This document shows positions 53,479 to 63,475 of a stretch of 64,000 bases of DNA, one piece after another; the stretch's first letter is position 1; every line of letters begins with the position of its first letter. This stretch comes from Sphaerisporangium dianthi (GTDB lineage Bacteria > Actinomycetota > Actinomycetes > Streptosporangiales > Streptosporangiaceae). A model generated the notes under the pieces. It did no database searches, was not told the DNA's origin, and saw nothing but the letters and a program-made list of their open reading frames with translations. The position numbers and the translations under genes were made by a program. Location of the stretch: positions 1-64,000 of the forward strand of contig NZ_JBHSFP010000002.1 in the NCBI RefSeq assembly GCF_042654065.1, read 5' to 3'.

Positions 53479-53829
53479 GTGGATCTGAAGTTGGACCACC
53501 ACACTGAAGACCGACTCACCATCGTGGAAGTCGAGGGTGAGATCGATGTCTATACCGCGCCGAGGCTGCGAGAGCTGCTGATCGACCTGGTCAACAAGGG
53601 GAACTTCCACCTTCTCGTCAACATGGAGAAGGTGGACTTCCTGGACTCCACCGGACTCGGTGTCCTGGTCGGCGGGCTCAAGCGCGTTCGTGCGCACGAC
53701 GGCTCCCTGGAGCTCGTCTGCACGCAGGAGCGCATCCTGAAGATCTTCCGGATCACCGGTCTGACGAAGGTCTTCGGGATTTACGCCTCGGTCGAAGAGG
53801 CCAAGGAAGCTCACGGCCGAGACAAGTAG
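53479..53829 (+). CDS. bldG: Anti-sigma factor antagonist BldG
   Basis: 116-residue STAS-domain protein: EIDVYTAPRLRELLIDLV, KVDFLDSTGLGVLVGGLKR with the phosphorylatable Ser, and ERILKIFRITGLTKVF. Residue for residue this is very close to the Streptomyces BldG pattern, needed for sporulation and antibiotic production. The GTG is fixed by GGAGG. Two bases separate it from the kinase-like partner gene. Confidence 0.92.
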   Translation: MDLKLDHHTEDRLTIVEVEGEIDVYTAPRLRELLIDLVNKGNFHLLVNMEKVDFLDSTGLGVLVGGLKRVRAHDGSLELVCTQERILKIFRITGLTKVFGIYASVEEAKEAHGRDK

Positions 53830-53831
53830 TC

Positions 53832-54302
53832 ATGGCCACCGTCGAGCTGACGTTCAGTGCACTTCCGGCTCATGTGCGCACCGCGCGGCTGGTCGCAACG
53901 GCCATCGCGCGCCGCACCGGAGTCGCGGAGGCCCTGCTGGACGAGGTGCGGCTCGCTGTGGGTGAGGCCTGCTCGCGGGCAGTGGAGGCACATCGCGTCC
54001 ACTGCCCGGGCGAGCCGATCCGCATCGAGCTGTGCGACGACTCAGGGCGCTTCGAGGTCACTGTCACCGACTCGGCACCGAGCGACGATCTCGAACAGGC
54101 ATACAAGGACGAGGACGAGTTGCCGACGGCCGTCAACGGCACCGCGTTGGCCAGCCTGCTCCCCGCCGACACGCTGATGTCCGGGTTCGGCATCGCCGTC
54201 ATCGCCGCGCTGGCCGATGACGTCGAGGTGTATCCGAGTGCCAAAGGACTGCGGATCAGGATGAGCTGGCCCGCCGCCGCCACCGGGTTCGCCACCACCT
54301 GA
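53832..54302 (+). CDS. Anti-sigma factor (GHKL ATPase) of the bldG operon
   Basis: 156 residues. GHKL/HATPase fold of the RsbW/SpoIIAB group: LLDEVRLAVGEACSRAVEAH (N-box variant, with Glu but Ser where Asn is usual), then FEVTVTDSAPSDD and MSGFGIAVIAALADDVEV (G-boxes). It is expected to bind a sigma factor and to phosphorylate BldG, but the N-box Asn change may weaken kinase action. The same gene pair exists in Streptomyces (bldG and its downstream partner). Confidence 0.85.
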   Translation: MATVELTFSALPAHVRTARLVATAIARRTGVAEALLDEVRLAVGEACSRAVEAHRVHCPGEPIRIELCDDSGRFEVTVTDSAPSDDLEQAYKDEDELPTAVNGTALASLLPADTLMSGFGIAVIAALADDVEVYPSAKGLRIRMSWPAAATGFATT

Positions 54303-54377
54303 GTGGTGGACCCCGGAGACTGCTTCCCGCTCGTAGCGGCCACCTGAGGCTCCCCTCAGGCGGCCCGCCGGGTGTCT

Positions 54378-54656
54378 TCCTCCCGGCCGTTCGCCGAGCC
54401 GCTCACCCCGCGACCGCGTCCGAGCGTCCGCGCGCCCTTAGCCGGGCGCCGGAGTGTCCTTCGCGCGATCGTGGCCGAGTCCGCGTGCCCTCCCGGTGGT
54501 GTCGCCGAGCGTCCGAGCCCCCTTCCCGCGACCGTCGCCGAGCGTCCGCGCGCTCTCAGCCGGGCGTCCGAGCGCCGTTCTCGCGATCGTGGCCGAGTCC
54601 GCGCGCCTCCCGGCTTCTGTAGCCGAGCGTCCGAGCACCCTTCCCGCGACCGCCGT
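54378..54656. repeat. About 30-bp degenerate repeats in a higher-order pattern
   Basis: Monomers start with CCGAGCGTCCG, CCGGGCG or CCGAGTCCGCG and vary from 22 to 33 bp. Four different monomers in a row form a block of about 118 bp, which occurs twice in the same order (from about 54418 and 54536). The array sits 75 bp after the stop of the bldG operon. Confidence 0.7.
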
Positions 54657-54823
54657 TGTTGTGTTCCAGCACGTCGGTGACGGTTTAGGGACATAACAGA
54701 TGGGCAAGGAATGGCTGTCCGTAATCCGGGCGTCGTACGCTCTGACACAGGGAAAACCACGTTGTTGCTGGGCAAAGCCGCGCAGCTTACTGGACTGGTC
54801 CCCAATTGGCTGGCGGAAGAGGC

Positions 54824-54852
54824 TTCATATCTGGCCTGTGCCTGCGTAGACT
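54824..54852 (+). promoter_or_regulatory. Candidate hppA promoter
   Basis: TTCATA and TAGACT separated by 17 bp, in the least GC-rich part of the spacer. Reasonable sigma-70/HrdB-type match; the start site is not proven. Confidence 0.5.
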
Positions 54853-55020
54853 CCCGGCACCGGCCAAGGTTTTGTCCCCGCAGATCAACGTCGCCCTGCG
54901 GGAAGGTCTGCGGACGCTACCGGAAGCGGCACTGCCAATCCAGCTCGGATTCGCGCCGCCCCCCGACTGACTCGCAGCGCGGTCTGGGCATGGACCTACC
55001 CGTCTGGCCGAGGAGGACGG

Positions 55021-57357
<2,337 letters not shown>

Positions 57358-57453
57358 CGACCGGCCACGGCGTGACCGCCCGGACCTGATCCGAGGTGTG
57401 AGGGCCGAGACATGACCGCCGAGGTGTGACGGTCAAAGTCGTGGCATGACGGA

Positions 57454-57488
57454 GTACGGCTACCGCCCGAGCAGGGCGGTAGCCGTAC
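57454..57488 (+). terminator. hppA terminator
   Basis: Perfect 15-bp stem GTACGGCTACCGCCC/GGGCGGTAGCCGTAC with loop GAGCA. Its right edge runs into the promoter region of the next gene. Confidence 0.8.
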
Positions 57489-57512
57489 GCGTGTAATGGG
57501 ATAGTTGGGGGA

Positions 57513-57995
57513 GTGAACACGCTCATCGTCTTGAGACATGCCAAGGCCGCGCACGTGCCTGGGCTGGCCGACCGTGAACGTCCCCTCACCGATCGCGGCG
57601 AACGCGACGCCGAGCGGGCCGGCGAGACGCTCAGACAGCTCGGGCTGGCTCCCGAGCTGGTGCTGTGCTCCCCGTCCGCCCGCACCAGGCGCACGGCCGA
57701 GCTCGCGCTGGACGGCCTGGCCTCGGAGGCCCCCATCCATGTCGAGAGCGAGATCTACGAGGCGTATCCGGACGAACTGCTGGAGTTGATCGGCCGTACC
57801 GACGGCGAGGTGTCCACGCTGCTGCTGGTGGGGCACAACCCGGGGGTGCACGAGCTCGTCCTGAATCTCACGCTGTCGCGTGACGAGGACGGCTTCCCGC
57901 CCGGGGCCTTCGCGGTACTGGAAACCGGCCCCTGGGCAGAGGTGGGGCCCGGTGACTGCCGCATGGTGAGCCGCTGGACCCCGAAGGACCGCTGA
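57513..57995 (+). CDS. SixA-type histidine phosphatase
   Basis: 160 residues of the histidine phosphatase superfamily: VLRHAKA (catalytic His), CSPSARTRRTAE (Arg pocket), EIYEAYPDEL and VGHNPGVHEL (second His). SixA-like proteins dephosphorylate phosphohistidine proteins or small phosphoesters. GTG start. Confidence 0.85.
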   Translation: MNTLIVLRHAKAAHVPGLADRERPLTDRGERDAERAGETLRQLGLAPELVLCSPSARTRRTAELALDGLASEAPIHVESEIYEAYPDELLELIGRTDGEVSTLLLVGHNPGVHELVLNLTLSRDEDGFPPGAFAVLETGPWAEVGPGDCRMVSRWTPKDR

Positions 57996-58055
57996 CGGCG
58001 GCCCTGCCGTAGCGGGGTGGTGGCCCGAGGACGTCCGGCGGGCCCGATGGGACCG

Positions 58056-59282
58056 TCAGCCGGTGGGGTGTGGGCCGAGGTCGTCCTCGGCGTCGGCGGC
58101 CTCCACCTCCTCGCGAGAGATGCCGAGCAAGTACAAGATCGCGTCCAGATAGGGGACGTTCACCGCCGCGTCGGCCGCCTGCCGGAGCACGGGCTTGGCG
58201 TTGAACGCGATGCCCAGGCCGGCGGCGGTGATCATGTCAAGGTCGTTGGCGCCGTCGCCGATGGCCACGGTCTGGCTGATCGGGATGCCCGCCTGCTGGG
58301 CGAACCGTTCGAGCGCCCGCGCCTTGCCGGGACGGTCGACGATCTCGCCGACCACGCGCCCGGTGAGCTTGCCGTCCACGACCTCAAGGGTGTTGGCGGC
58401 CGAGTAGTCGATGCCCAGATCGGTGACCAGCGAGTCGGTGATCTGGGTGAAGCCGCCGCTGACGATGGCGAAGCGGTAGTCGAGCCGCTTCAGCGTGCGT
58501 ACCAGCGTGCGGGCGCCGGGAGTGAGCACGACCTCCTTGCGGACCCGCTCGAAGACCTGCTCGGGCAGCCCTTCCAGCAGGGCGACGCGCTCGCGCAGGG
58601 AGGCGGCGAAGTCGAGTTCGCCGCGCATGGCCGCAGTGGTGATCTTCTCGACCTCGTCCATGCATCCGGCGTGCGCGGCCAGCAGTTCGATGACCTCGGC
58701 CTGGATGAGCGTGGAGTCGACGTCCATGACGATCAGCCGCTTGGCCCTGCGATGCAGGCCGGAACGCTGGACCGCGACGTCCACCTGCTGGAGCACGGCC
58801 TCCGCGGTCAGCGCGGTGCGCAGGGCGGCCGGATCGGCCCCCGAGATCGCCAGCTCGATGCAGGTGATCGGCAGGTGCGCGAGCCGTTCGATGCGGTCGA
58901 TGTTGGCCCCGGCGGCGGCGATGCGGCCCGCGATGCCCGCCAGGGCGGCCGGCTGCAGCGGATTGCCCAGGACGGTGACGTGGAGGCGCCCTCGGCGGCG
59001 CTTCTCTTTGAGGTCGGACCCCGTGGTGAGCTCGACCTCCATGCCGAGGTCCTCCGCGACGCGCTCGACGGCGGCCCACATGGCGCCGAGCGTGCCGCCG
59101 GTGCCGGTCGGCGGACCGCCGGCGTAGGCGACCAGGACGCCGAGCACCAGCCGGCCTCGGATGACGACCTGCTCGACGTCGGCCACGGTCACGGGGAAGG
59201 AGGCCAGCACGGTGAACAACCGGGAGGTCACTCCGGGTCGGTCGGGGCCGGTCAGTGTGATCAAAAGCGTGCGCTGCTTCAT
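58056..59282 (-). CDS. serB: Phosphoserine phosphatase with ACT domains
   Basis: 408 residues. The N-terminal part has two ACT regulatory domains (LLITLTGPDRPGVTSRLFTV and LHVTVLGNPLQPAALAGIAG). The HAD phosphatase follows with VMDVDSTLIQAEVIELLA (catalytic Asp pair), the IVSGGFT Ser and IGDGANDLDMI. Last step of serine synthesis, probably regulated by amino-acid binding to the ACT part, as in mycobacterial SerB2. Confidence 0.92.
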   Translation of the reverse strand: MKQRTLLITLTGPDRPGVTSRLFTVLASFPVTVADVEQVVIRGRLVLGVLVAYAGGPPTGTGGTLGAMWAAVERVAEDLGMEVELTTGSDLKEKRRRGRLHVTVLGNPLQPAALAGIAGRIAAAGANIDRIERLAHLPITCIELAISGADPAALRTALTAEAVLQQVDVAVQRSGLHRRAKRLIVMDVDSTLIQAEVIELLAAHAGCMDEVEKITTAAMRGELDFAASLRERVALLEGLPEQVFERVRKEVVLTPGARTLVRTLKRLDYRFAIVSGGFTQITDSLVTDLGIDYSAANTLEVVDGKLTGRVVGEIVDRPGKARALERFAQQAGIPISQTVAIGDGANDLDMITAAGLGIAFNAKPVLRQAADAAVNVPYLDAILYLLGISREEVEAADAEDDLGPHPTG

Positions 59283-59395
59283 CGCGGACAACGCTACCGA
59301 CCGCTCAGAGTGCGCGTGCAAGCGGTTCACCATACGGACGGCCGATGGCCATCTCCCCATGTCTTCATGGGTCGTGCACAGGAGGAGGCATGCCC

Positions 59396-59632
59396 ATGAC
59401 CGAGGTGGTCGCCAGTGAGGTCCGTGGCGGAAGCGTCGATGATCCTCTTGTCCGGCCCGGTGCGCGGTCCAGCGCACGGCAGCGGACATCTCTCGCCCAC
59501 TCCCCGACAGGCGCCGAGCAGCGGGAGGATCCGCTCCTCCACCCCGGCCCTACCGCCGGGCAGGAGGATTCCCTCCTCCACCCCGGCCCTGCCGTCGGAC
59601 AGAGGGATCCCTCGTCCATCCCGGCCCCGTGA
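59396..59632 (+). pseudogene. Probable displaced N-terminus of the GNAT acyltransferase gene
   Basis: A frame starts at ATG 59396 with AGGAGGAGG ending seven bases upstream, the best ribosome site in the neighbourhood. It reads MTEVVASEVRGGSVDDPLV, then 13-residue repeats of the type AGQEDSLLHPGP, and stops at 59632. The next gene begins GTGA across this stop and continues the same repeats in another frame. The third repeat unit is 38 bp instead of 39, so one missing base seems to have split a single gene. Alternatively, it is a short coupled leader gene. Confidence 0.6.
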
Positions 59633-59784
59633 CCGGGCAGGCGGGGCCGTTCCTCGATCCCCGCCCGGTCGCCGGCGGGGAGGGCCCGTTCCTCCGGCCC
59701 GTCCCCGCCGCGGGGCAGGAGGGGCCGCTCGTCGATCCGCGTTCGGTGGCCGGCCGGGAGGACCGGCTCATCCCGGGACGGCCG
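59513..59784 (+). repeat. Seven 39-bp repeats (13 codons) with one 38-bp unit
   Basis: Units start at 59513, 59552, 59591, 59629, 59668, 59707 and 59746. Peptides are of the form (A/V)AG(Q/G)E(G/D)PLL(H/D)P(G/R)P. The unit at 59591 is 38 bp and causes a frame change at a CCCC run. Confidence 0.85.
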
Positions 59785-60552
59785 GGCGCCCGGCACGGCG
59801 ACTTTCCGGTGTGGCCCCGGCCGGGCATCGGGCCGGGAGCGCTGACCGACGCGCGCGGCCGCTACACCGTCGAGGTGGCCGCGGACGCCGCGGGCATGCG
59901 GGAGGCCCAGAGGCTGCGGTACCAGGTGTTCGCGGAGGAGATGGGCGCCGTGCTGGACTCCCCGATCTCCGGCCTTGACGTCGACCGGCTGGACGCCTAC
60001 TGCGACCACCTGCTGGTGCGCTCGGGCGACACGGTGGTCGGCACCTACCGCATGCTCGCGCCCGGGCGGGCGGACCGGCTGTACTCCGACGGCGAGTTCG
60101 ACCTGTCGGCGCTGCGCGGAATCCGCGGCGGAATGGTCGAGGTGGGGCGCACCTGCGTCCACCCCGGCCACCGCAACGGCACCGTGATCGGCCTGATGTG
60201 GGCGGGCATCGCGCGGTACATGGTCGCCGGGGGCTTCACCTGGCTGGGCGGGTGCTGCTCGGTGCCGCTGGACGACGGCGGAGCGACGGCCGCGGGCGTG
60301 CTGGACGGCGTCGGCCTCGGCCCCGAGCGGTACCGGGTGACGCCGCACACGCCCTGGACGGGCGAGGGCGTGGCCCGGCCGGAGCGGTTCGTGGTGCCGC
60401 CGCTGCTGCGCGGCTATCTGAGACTGGGGGCGTGGATCTGCGGCGCGCCGGCCCACGATCCGATGTTCGGGACGGCCGACTTCTTCGTCCTGCTCTCACT
60501 GGCCGACATCGACACCCGCTACCTGCGGCACTTCCTCGGAGTGGCGGGGTGA
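59629..60552 (+). CDS. GNAT N-acyltransferase (OlsB-like)
   Basis: 307 residues. After about 65 repeat-derived residues comes a GNAT-fold acyltransferase of the ornithine acyl-ACP N-acyltransferase/hemolysin-like group: EAQRLRYQVFAEEMGA, LVRSGDTVVGTYRML, VEVGRTCVHPGHRNG and FVVPPLLRGYLRLGAWICG. It is expected to add a 3-hydroxy fatty acid to an amino acid such as ornithine. The next gene, coupled by GTGA, is an OlsA/PlsC-type acyltransferase, which would add the second acyl chain. The ancestral start may be at 59396. Confidence 0.82.
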   Translation: MTGQAGPFLDPRPVAGGEGPFLRPVPAAGQEGPLVDPRSVAGREDRLIPGRPGARHGDFPVWPRPGIGPGALTDARGRYTVEVAADAAGMREAQRLRYQVFAEEMGAVLDSPISGLDVDRLDAYCDHLLVRSGDTVVGTYRMLAPGRADRLYSDGEFDLSALRGIRGGMVEVGRTCVHPGHRNGTVIGLMWAGIARYMVAGGFTWLGGCCSVPLDDGGATAAGVLDGVGLGPERYRVTPHTPWTGEGVARPERFVVPPLLRGYLRLGAWICGAPAHDPMFGTADFFVLLSLADIDTRYLRHFLGVAG

Positions 60553-61448
60553 GCGGCGGGTGGCTGCCCGTGGCGCCGTGCACGGTCGCGACGTGCGTCT
60601 CGGCTCCGCCGGAGCCCGCCGGGCCGCTGCTGCGCCTGTCACGCCTGCTCGGAGCCGTCGCGGTGGTGCTGGCGGGCCTTCCCTGCGCTCTGGCCGTCCG
60701 CGCGCTCGGCGGCACGCGGGCGGACGTCGTGACGATGGTCTGGTGCCGCGTCTTCCTGCGCGTGCTCGGCGTGCGACTGGAGGTCCGTCAGGGATACACC
60801 ATGCTGGGCGGCGCCGCGTTGACACCGGTGGCGGCGCCGGAGCCCGGGGCCGCGGCCGAACGGGAGCGCCGCGGTGCGGGGGTGCTGCTCGTCGCCAACC
60901 ACATCTCCTGGCTCGACCCGATCGTGGTCGCGGCGATCACCCCATGCCTGGCGCTGGCCAAGAGTGAGATCGCCGCATGGCCGTTGATCCGCTCTCTGGT
61001 GGCGGCGTCCGGCGCGATCTTCATCGACAGGGAGCGCCTGTCGGCTCTGCCCGGCACCGTGCGGGCGTTGGCGGACGCGCTGCGCGCCGGACGGTCCGTC
61101 GTGGCCTTCCCCGAGGGCACCACCTGGTGCGGCAGGCGCGGCGGGCCGTTCCGCCGCGCGGTGTTCCAGGCCGCGATCGACGCGGGCGCCCCGGTCAGGC
61201 CGGTGGCGCTGCGGTTCCGCGACCGGGCGGGCCAGTTGGCGACCGGCCCGGCGTTCGTCGGCGACGACACCTTGCCGGCCTCCCTGGCCAGGGTGGTCTC
61301 GGCCAAGGGGCTCGTCGTCGAGGTGACGGTCTTCCCCGTCATCGCGCACACGGGCGGCCTCACCAGGCGCGCTCTCGCGGGCCTGGCCCAGGCCACGGTG
61401 CTGGGCGACCACGTGCGCCAGGACGATCACGTCCCCGTCGCGGCCTAG
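60549..61448 (+). CDS. PlsC-type 1-acyl-glycerol/lyso-ornithine-lipid acyltransferase (OlsA-like)
   Basis: 299 residues, GTG overlapping the OlsB-like stop. The N-terminal hydrophobic segment (LLGAVAVVLAGLPCALAV) anchors it. The PlsC motifs are VANHISWLDPIVV (NHxxxxD), GAIFIDRER, VAFPEGTTWCG (EGT) and APVRPVALRF. With the previous gene it forms the two-step ornithine-lipid pathway; glycerolipid synthesis is the alternative. Confidence 0.87.
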   Translation: MSGGWLPVAPCTVATCVSAPPEPAGPLLRLSRLLGAVAVVLAGLPCALAVRALGGTRADVVTMVWCRVFLRVLGVRLEVRQGYTMLGGAALTPVAAPEPGAAAERERRGAGVLLVANHISWLDPIVVAAITPCLALAKSEIAAWPLIRSLVAASGAIFIDRERLSALPGTVRALADALRAGRSVVAFPEGTTWCGRRGGPFRRAVFQAAIDAGAPVRPVALRFRDRAGQLATGPAFVGDDTLPASLARVVSAKGLVVEVTVFPVIAHTGGLTRRALAGLAQATVLGDHVRQDDHVPVAA

Positions 61449-61826
61449 CCCTGACCGGTCTCGCCACCGGCGCTTCGTCCGCAGGGGTCGTCAACGCAAC
61501 GCCATCACCGCAGGCGTCGCACGGAACAGGCGTCGCATGGAAGGCGTCGCGCGGAAGGCAAGGGGCGTTCGGACGCGGAACCCCGCGCCGGTCGGTGGGG
61601 CGGCCGCCTGGCGCGGGTGATCGATCTTTCCGGACGGGACAGGCCTGCCGAAGGCTCCCGCACGCCCGGCCGGGCGCGGCTCGGGGCCGGCGGCCACTCC
61701 CCGCGGCACCGGCGGGCGTTCGCGCGGTACCGGCGGACGTCCCCCGTGGTGCCGACGGATACCGGCGGACGTCCCCCGTAGTGCCGATGGATGTCCGCGT
61801 GGTGCCGGCGGACGTTCCTGGTGGTG
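61449..61826. other. Repeat-rich spacer
   Basis: No gene. Two arrays: three copies of GGCGTCGC-based 14-16-bp units (61513-61560) and a 22-bp array (61709-61826). The middle part is featureless GC-rich sequence. Confidence 0.6.
61709..61826. repeat. 22-bp tandem repeats abutting the DUF11-like gene
   Basis: Five full units of CCGGCGGACGTCCCCCGTGG plus TG (starts 61709, 61730, 61762, 61784, 61805; the first and fourth are 21 bp) and a 10-bp partial copy. The array ends exactly at the stop codon of the neighbouring gene. Confidence 0.85.
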
Positions 61827-62390
61827 CTAGCGGATGATCCTGGTCTTGAAGCTGTCGTACCGCAGGTCATCCTGGATGTCGAGCCGCGCGAGCTCGTCCT
61901 CGTTGGTGATGTCCACGCCCGGGGGGACGTCGATCGAGTAGCTGCCGAACTGCGCGACGGCGGTGCCCTTGGTGCTGTTCTTCAGCCACACCCGCACCTT
62001 GAGGCTGGTGGAGCGGCCGGGCTTGAGCGTGTCGAAGACGCAGAACAGCTCGCGCTTTTCGATGGCGCAGTACGTCGCCGACGCCTTGCTGATCACGCGG
62101 ACCTTGGCGGCGCCCTTGGGGATGATGCCGAACACGCCCGCGACGTCGGTCGGCCACTCGCCCTTGTTGGTGCTCTTGAGCGAGTAGGTGATCGCGCCGC
62201 CGCGGCGCACGGTGCGATTCCAGAGGACCCGGGTGGACAGCGGGGACTGCGGGGCCGCCGCGACGTGCGTGGCGCTGGCAGGAGCGGTGGTGACCGCGAC
62301 GGTGCCCGCCGTCGCGGGAACGGCGAGTGAGGCGCTTGCCAGGGCCCCTGCGAGCGTGAGGGCGGCAAGTGCGGAGAGGTGCCGGCGCAT
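61827..62390 (-). CDS. Secreted DUF11-like protein
   Basis: 187 residues; GGGAG precedes the ATG. Signal peptide (LSALAALTLAGALASASLAV, cleavage near TAG), then one beta-sandwich domain with GGAITYSLKSTNKGEWPTDV and LKPGRSTSLKVRVWLKNSTKG, as in DUF11/CARDB surface repeats. Two Cys (YCAIEKRELFC) may pair. Extracellular, role unknown. Confidence 0.78.
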   Translation of the reverse strand: MRRHLSALAALTLAGALASASLAVPATAGTVAVTTAPASATHVAAAPQSPLSTRVLWNRTVRRGGAITYSLKSTNKGEWPTDVAGVFGIIPKGAAKVRVISKASATYCAIEKRELFCVFDTLKPGRSTSLKVRVWLKNSTKGTAVAQFGSYSIDVPPGVDITNEDELARLDIQDDLRYDSFKTRIIR

Positions 62391-62464
62391 GGGTGATCTC
62401 CCGTTGAAGTGACTGTGATGACGTGGTTCTGCATCGAACTATCGCCTTTAAGCGTCCTTGTGCA

Positions 62465-63475
62465 TCACTTTATGCGGAATTGATACGGCATGATCATGTG
62501 CAGGTCACCGAATTCGTGCCACAGATAGCCTTCTCGCAACGCCTCCTCGTACGACCGGGCGAGCAGATCCTCGCCCGCGATGGCCGACAGCATCAGCAGG
62601 TGGCTGGAGCGCGGCTCGTGCAGCCCGGTGATCAGCCCGTCCACCGCCCGCACCCCCGTCGCCGGGGTGACGATGTGCGAGGTCCACCCCTCGGCGGCGT
62701 GCACCTCGCCCGTGTGGTCGGCCGCCGTCTCCAGGGCCCGCACGACCGTGGTGCCGACCGCGATGACGCGTCCCCCCGCCTGATTGACCAGGCGCGCGGT
62801 CGGGGCGGGGACGGCGAAGCGCTCGGGGTAGGGCGGCTCGTCCTTCTCCGGCGAGGCGACCCCGGTGTGCAGGGTGATCGGGGCGACGACGATGCCCCTG
62901 CCGACCAGCGCGGTGACCAGCTCGTGGCTGAACGGCCGCCCGGCGCTCGGCATCTCGGCGCTCCCTGGGCGCACCCCGAAGACGGTCTGGTAGTCCGACA
63001 GCGGCCAGTCCTGCCCGACGTAGGAGTAGCGGATCGGCATCCCGTGCTCCTGGAGGTAGGCGGGCACGTCGCGGTCGAGCGTCGCCCGCCACAGCCGGGA
63101 CGTCTCGCGCTCCAGCAGGCGGAGCGTGGCGCCTCCGGGCAGGGGCAGCCACTCGCCTGGACGGCCGCCCGCGTACGGGGTCGTCGTGCCCCGGGTGCGG
63201 CTCCGCAGCTCGACCAGCCACGAGCCGTCCTCGCGCTCGGTGGAGAAGTGGACGGCGAGCCGGTCCAGCGGGACGGCCGCGGGCAGCGTCGCCGAGTCGT
63301 TGACCACGAGCACGTCGCCGGGCCGGAGAAGGTCCGGCAGGCCGGTGAAGGCGTGGTGGGTGATCGACCCGGTGTCGGTGCCGCTGACCATGAGGCGGAC
63401 GGCGTCGCGGGCCAGCCCTCGGGCCTCCGGCGGCTCGTGCGCCTCGCGCACCGGGGGGAGGTCGAAGGCGATCAC
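62465..63475 (-). CDS. queA: S-adenosylmethionine:tRNA ribosyltransferase-isomerase
   Basis: 336 residues. QueA-type enzyme that builds epoxyqueuosine on tRNA from AdoMet. Signatures are LLRPGDVLVVNDSATLPAAV, YSYVGQDWPLSDYQTVFGVR, the PSAGRPFSHELV segment, ITLHTGVASP and RVIAVGTTVVRALE. The GTG start overlaps the SDR stop (GTGA). Some actinomycete members diverge from classical QueA, so substrate identity is less certain than the fold. Confidence 0.87.
   Translation of the reverse strand: MIAFDLPPVREAHEPPEARGLARDAVRLMVSGTDTGSITHHAFTGLPDLLRPGDVLVVNDSATLPAAVPLDRLAVHFSTEREDGSWLVELRSRTRGTTTPYAGGRPGEWLPLPGGATLRLLERETSRLWRATLDRDVPAYLQEHGMPIRYSYVGQDWPLSDYQTVFGVRPGSAEMPSAGRPFSHELVTALVGRGIVVAPITLHTGVASPEKDEPPYPERFAVPAPTARLVNQAGGRVIAVGTTVVRALETAADHTGEVHAAEGWTSHIVTPATGVRAVDGLITGLHEPRSSHLLMLSAIAGEDLLARSYEEALREGYLWHEFGDLHMIMPYQFRIK

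Larger units (their letters stand above)
54303..55020. other. Non-coding spacer between the bldG operon and hppA
   Basis: No supported gene. It holds a repeat array (54378-54656) and the probable hppA promoter (54824-54852). Between them no structure was found. The leader from the promoter to the hppA ATG would be about 160 nt. Confidence 0.55.
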
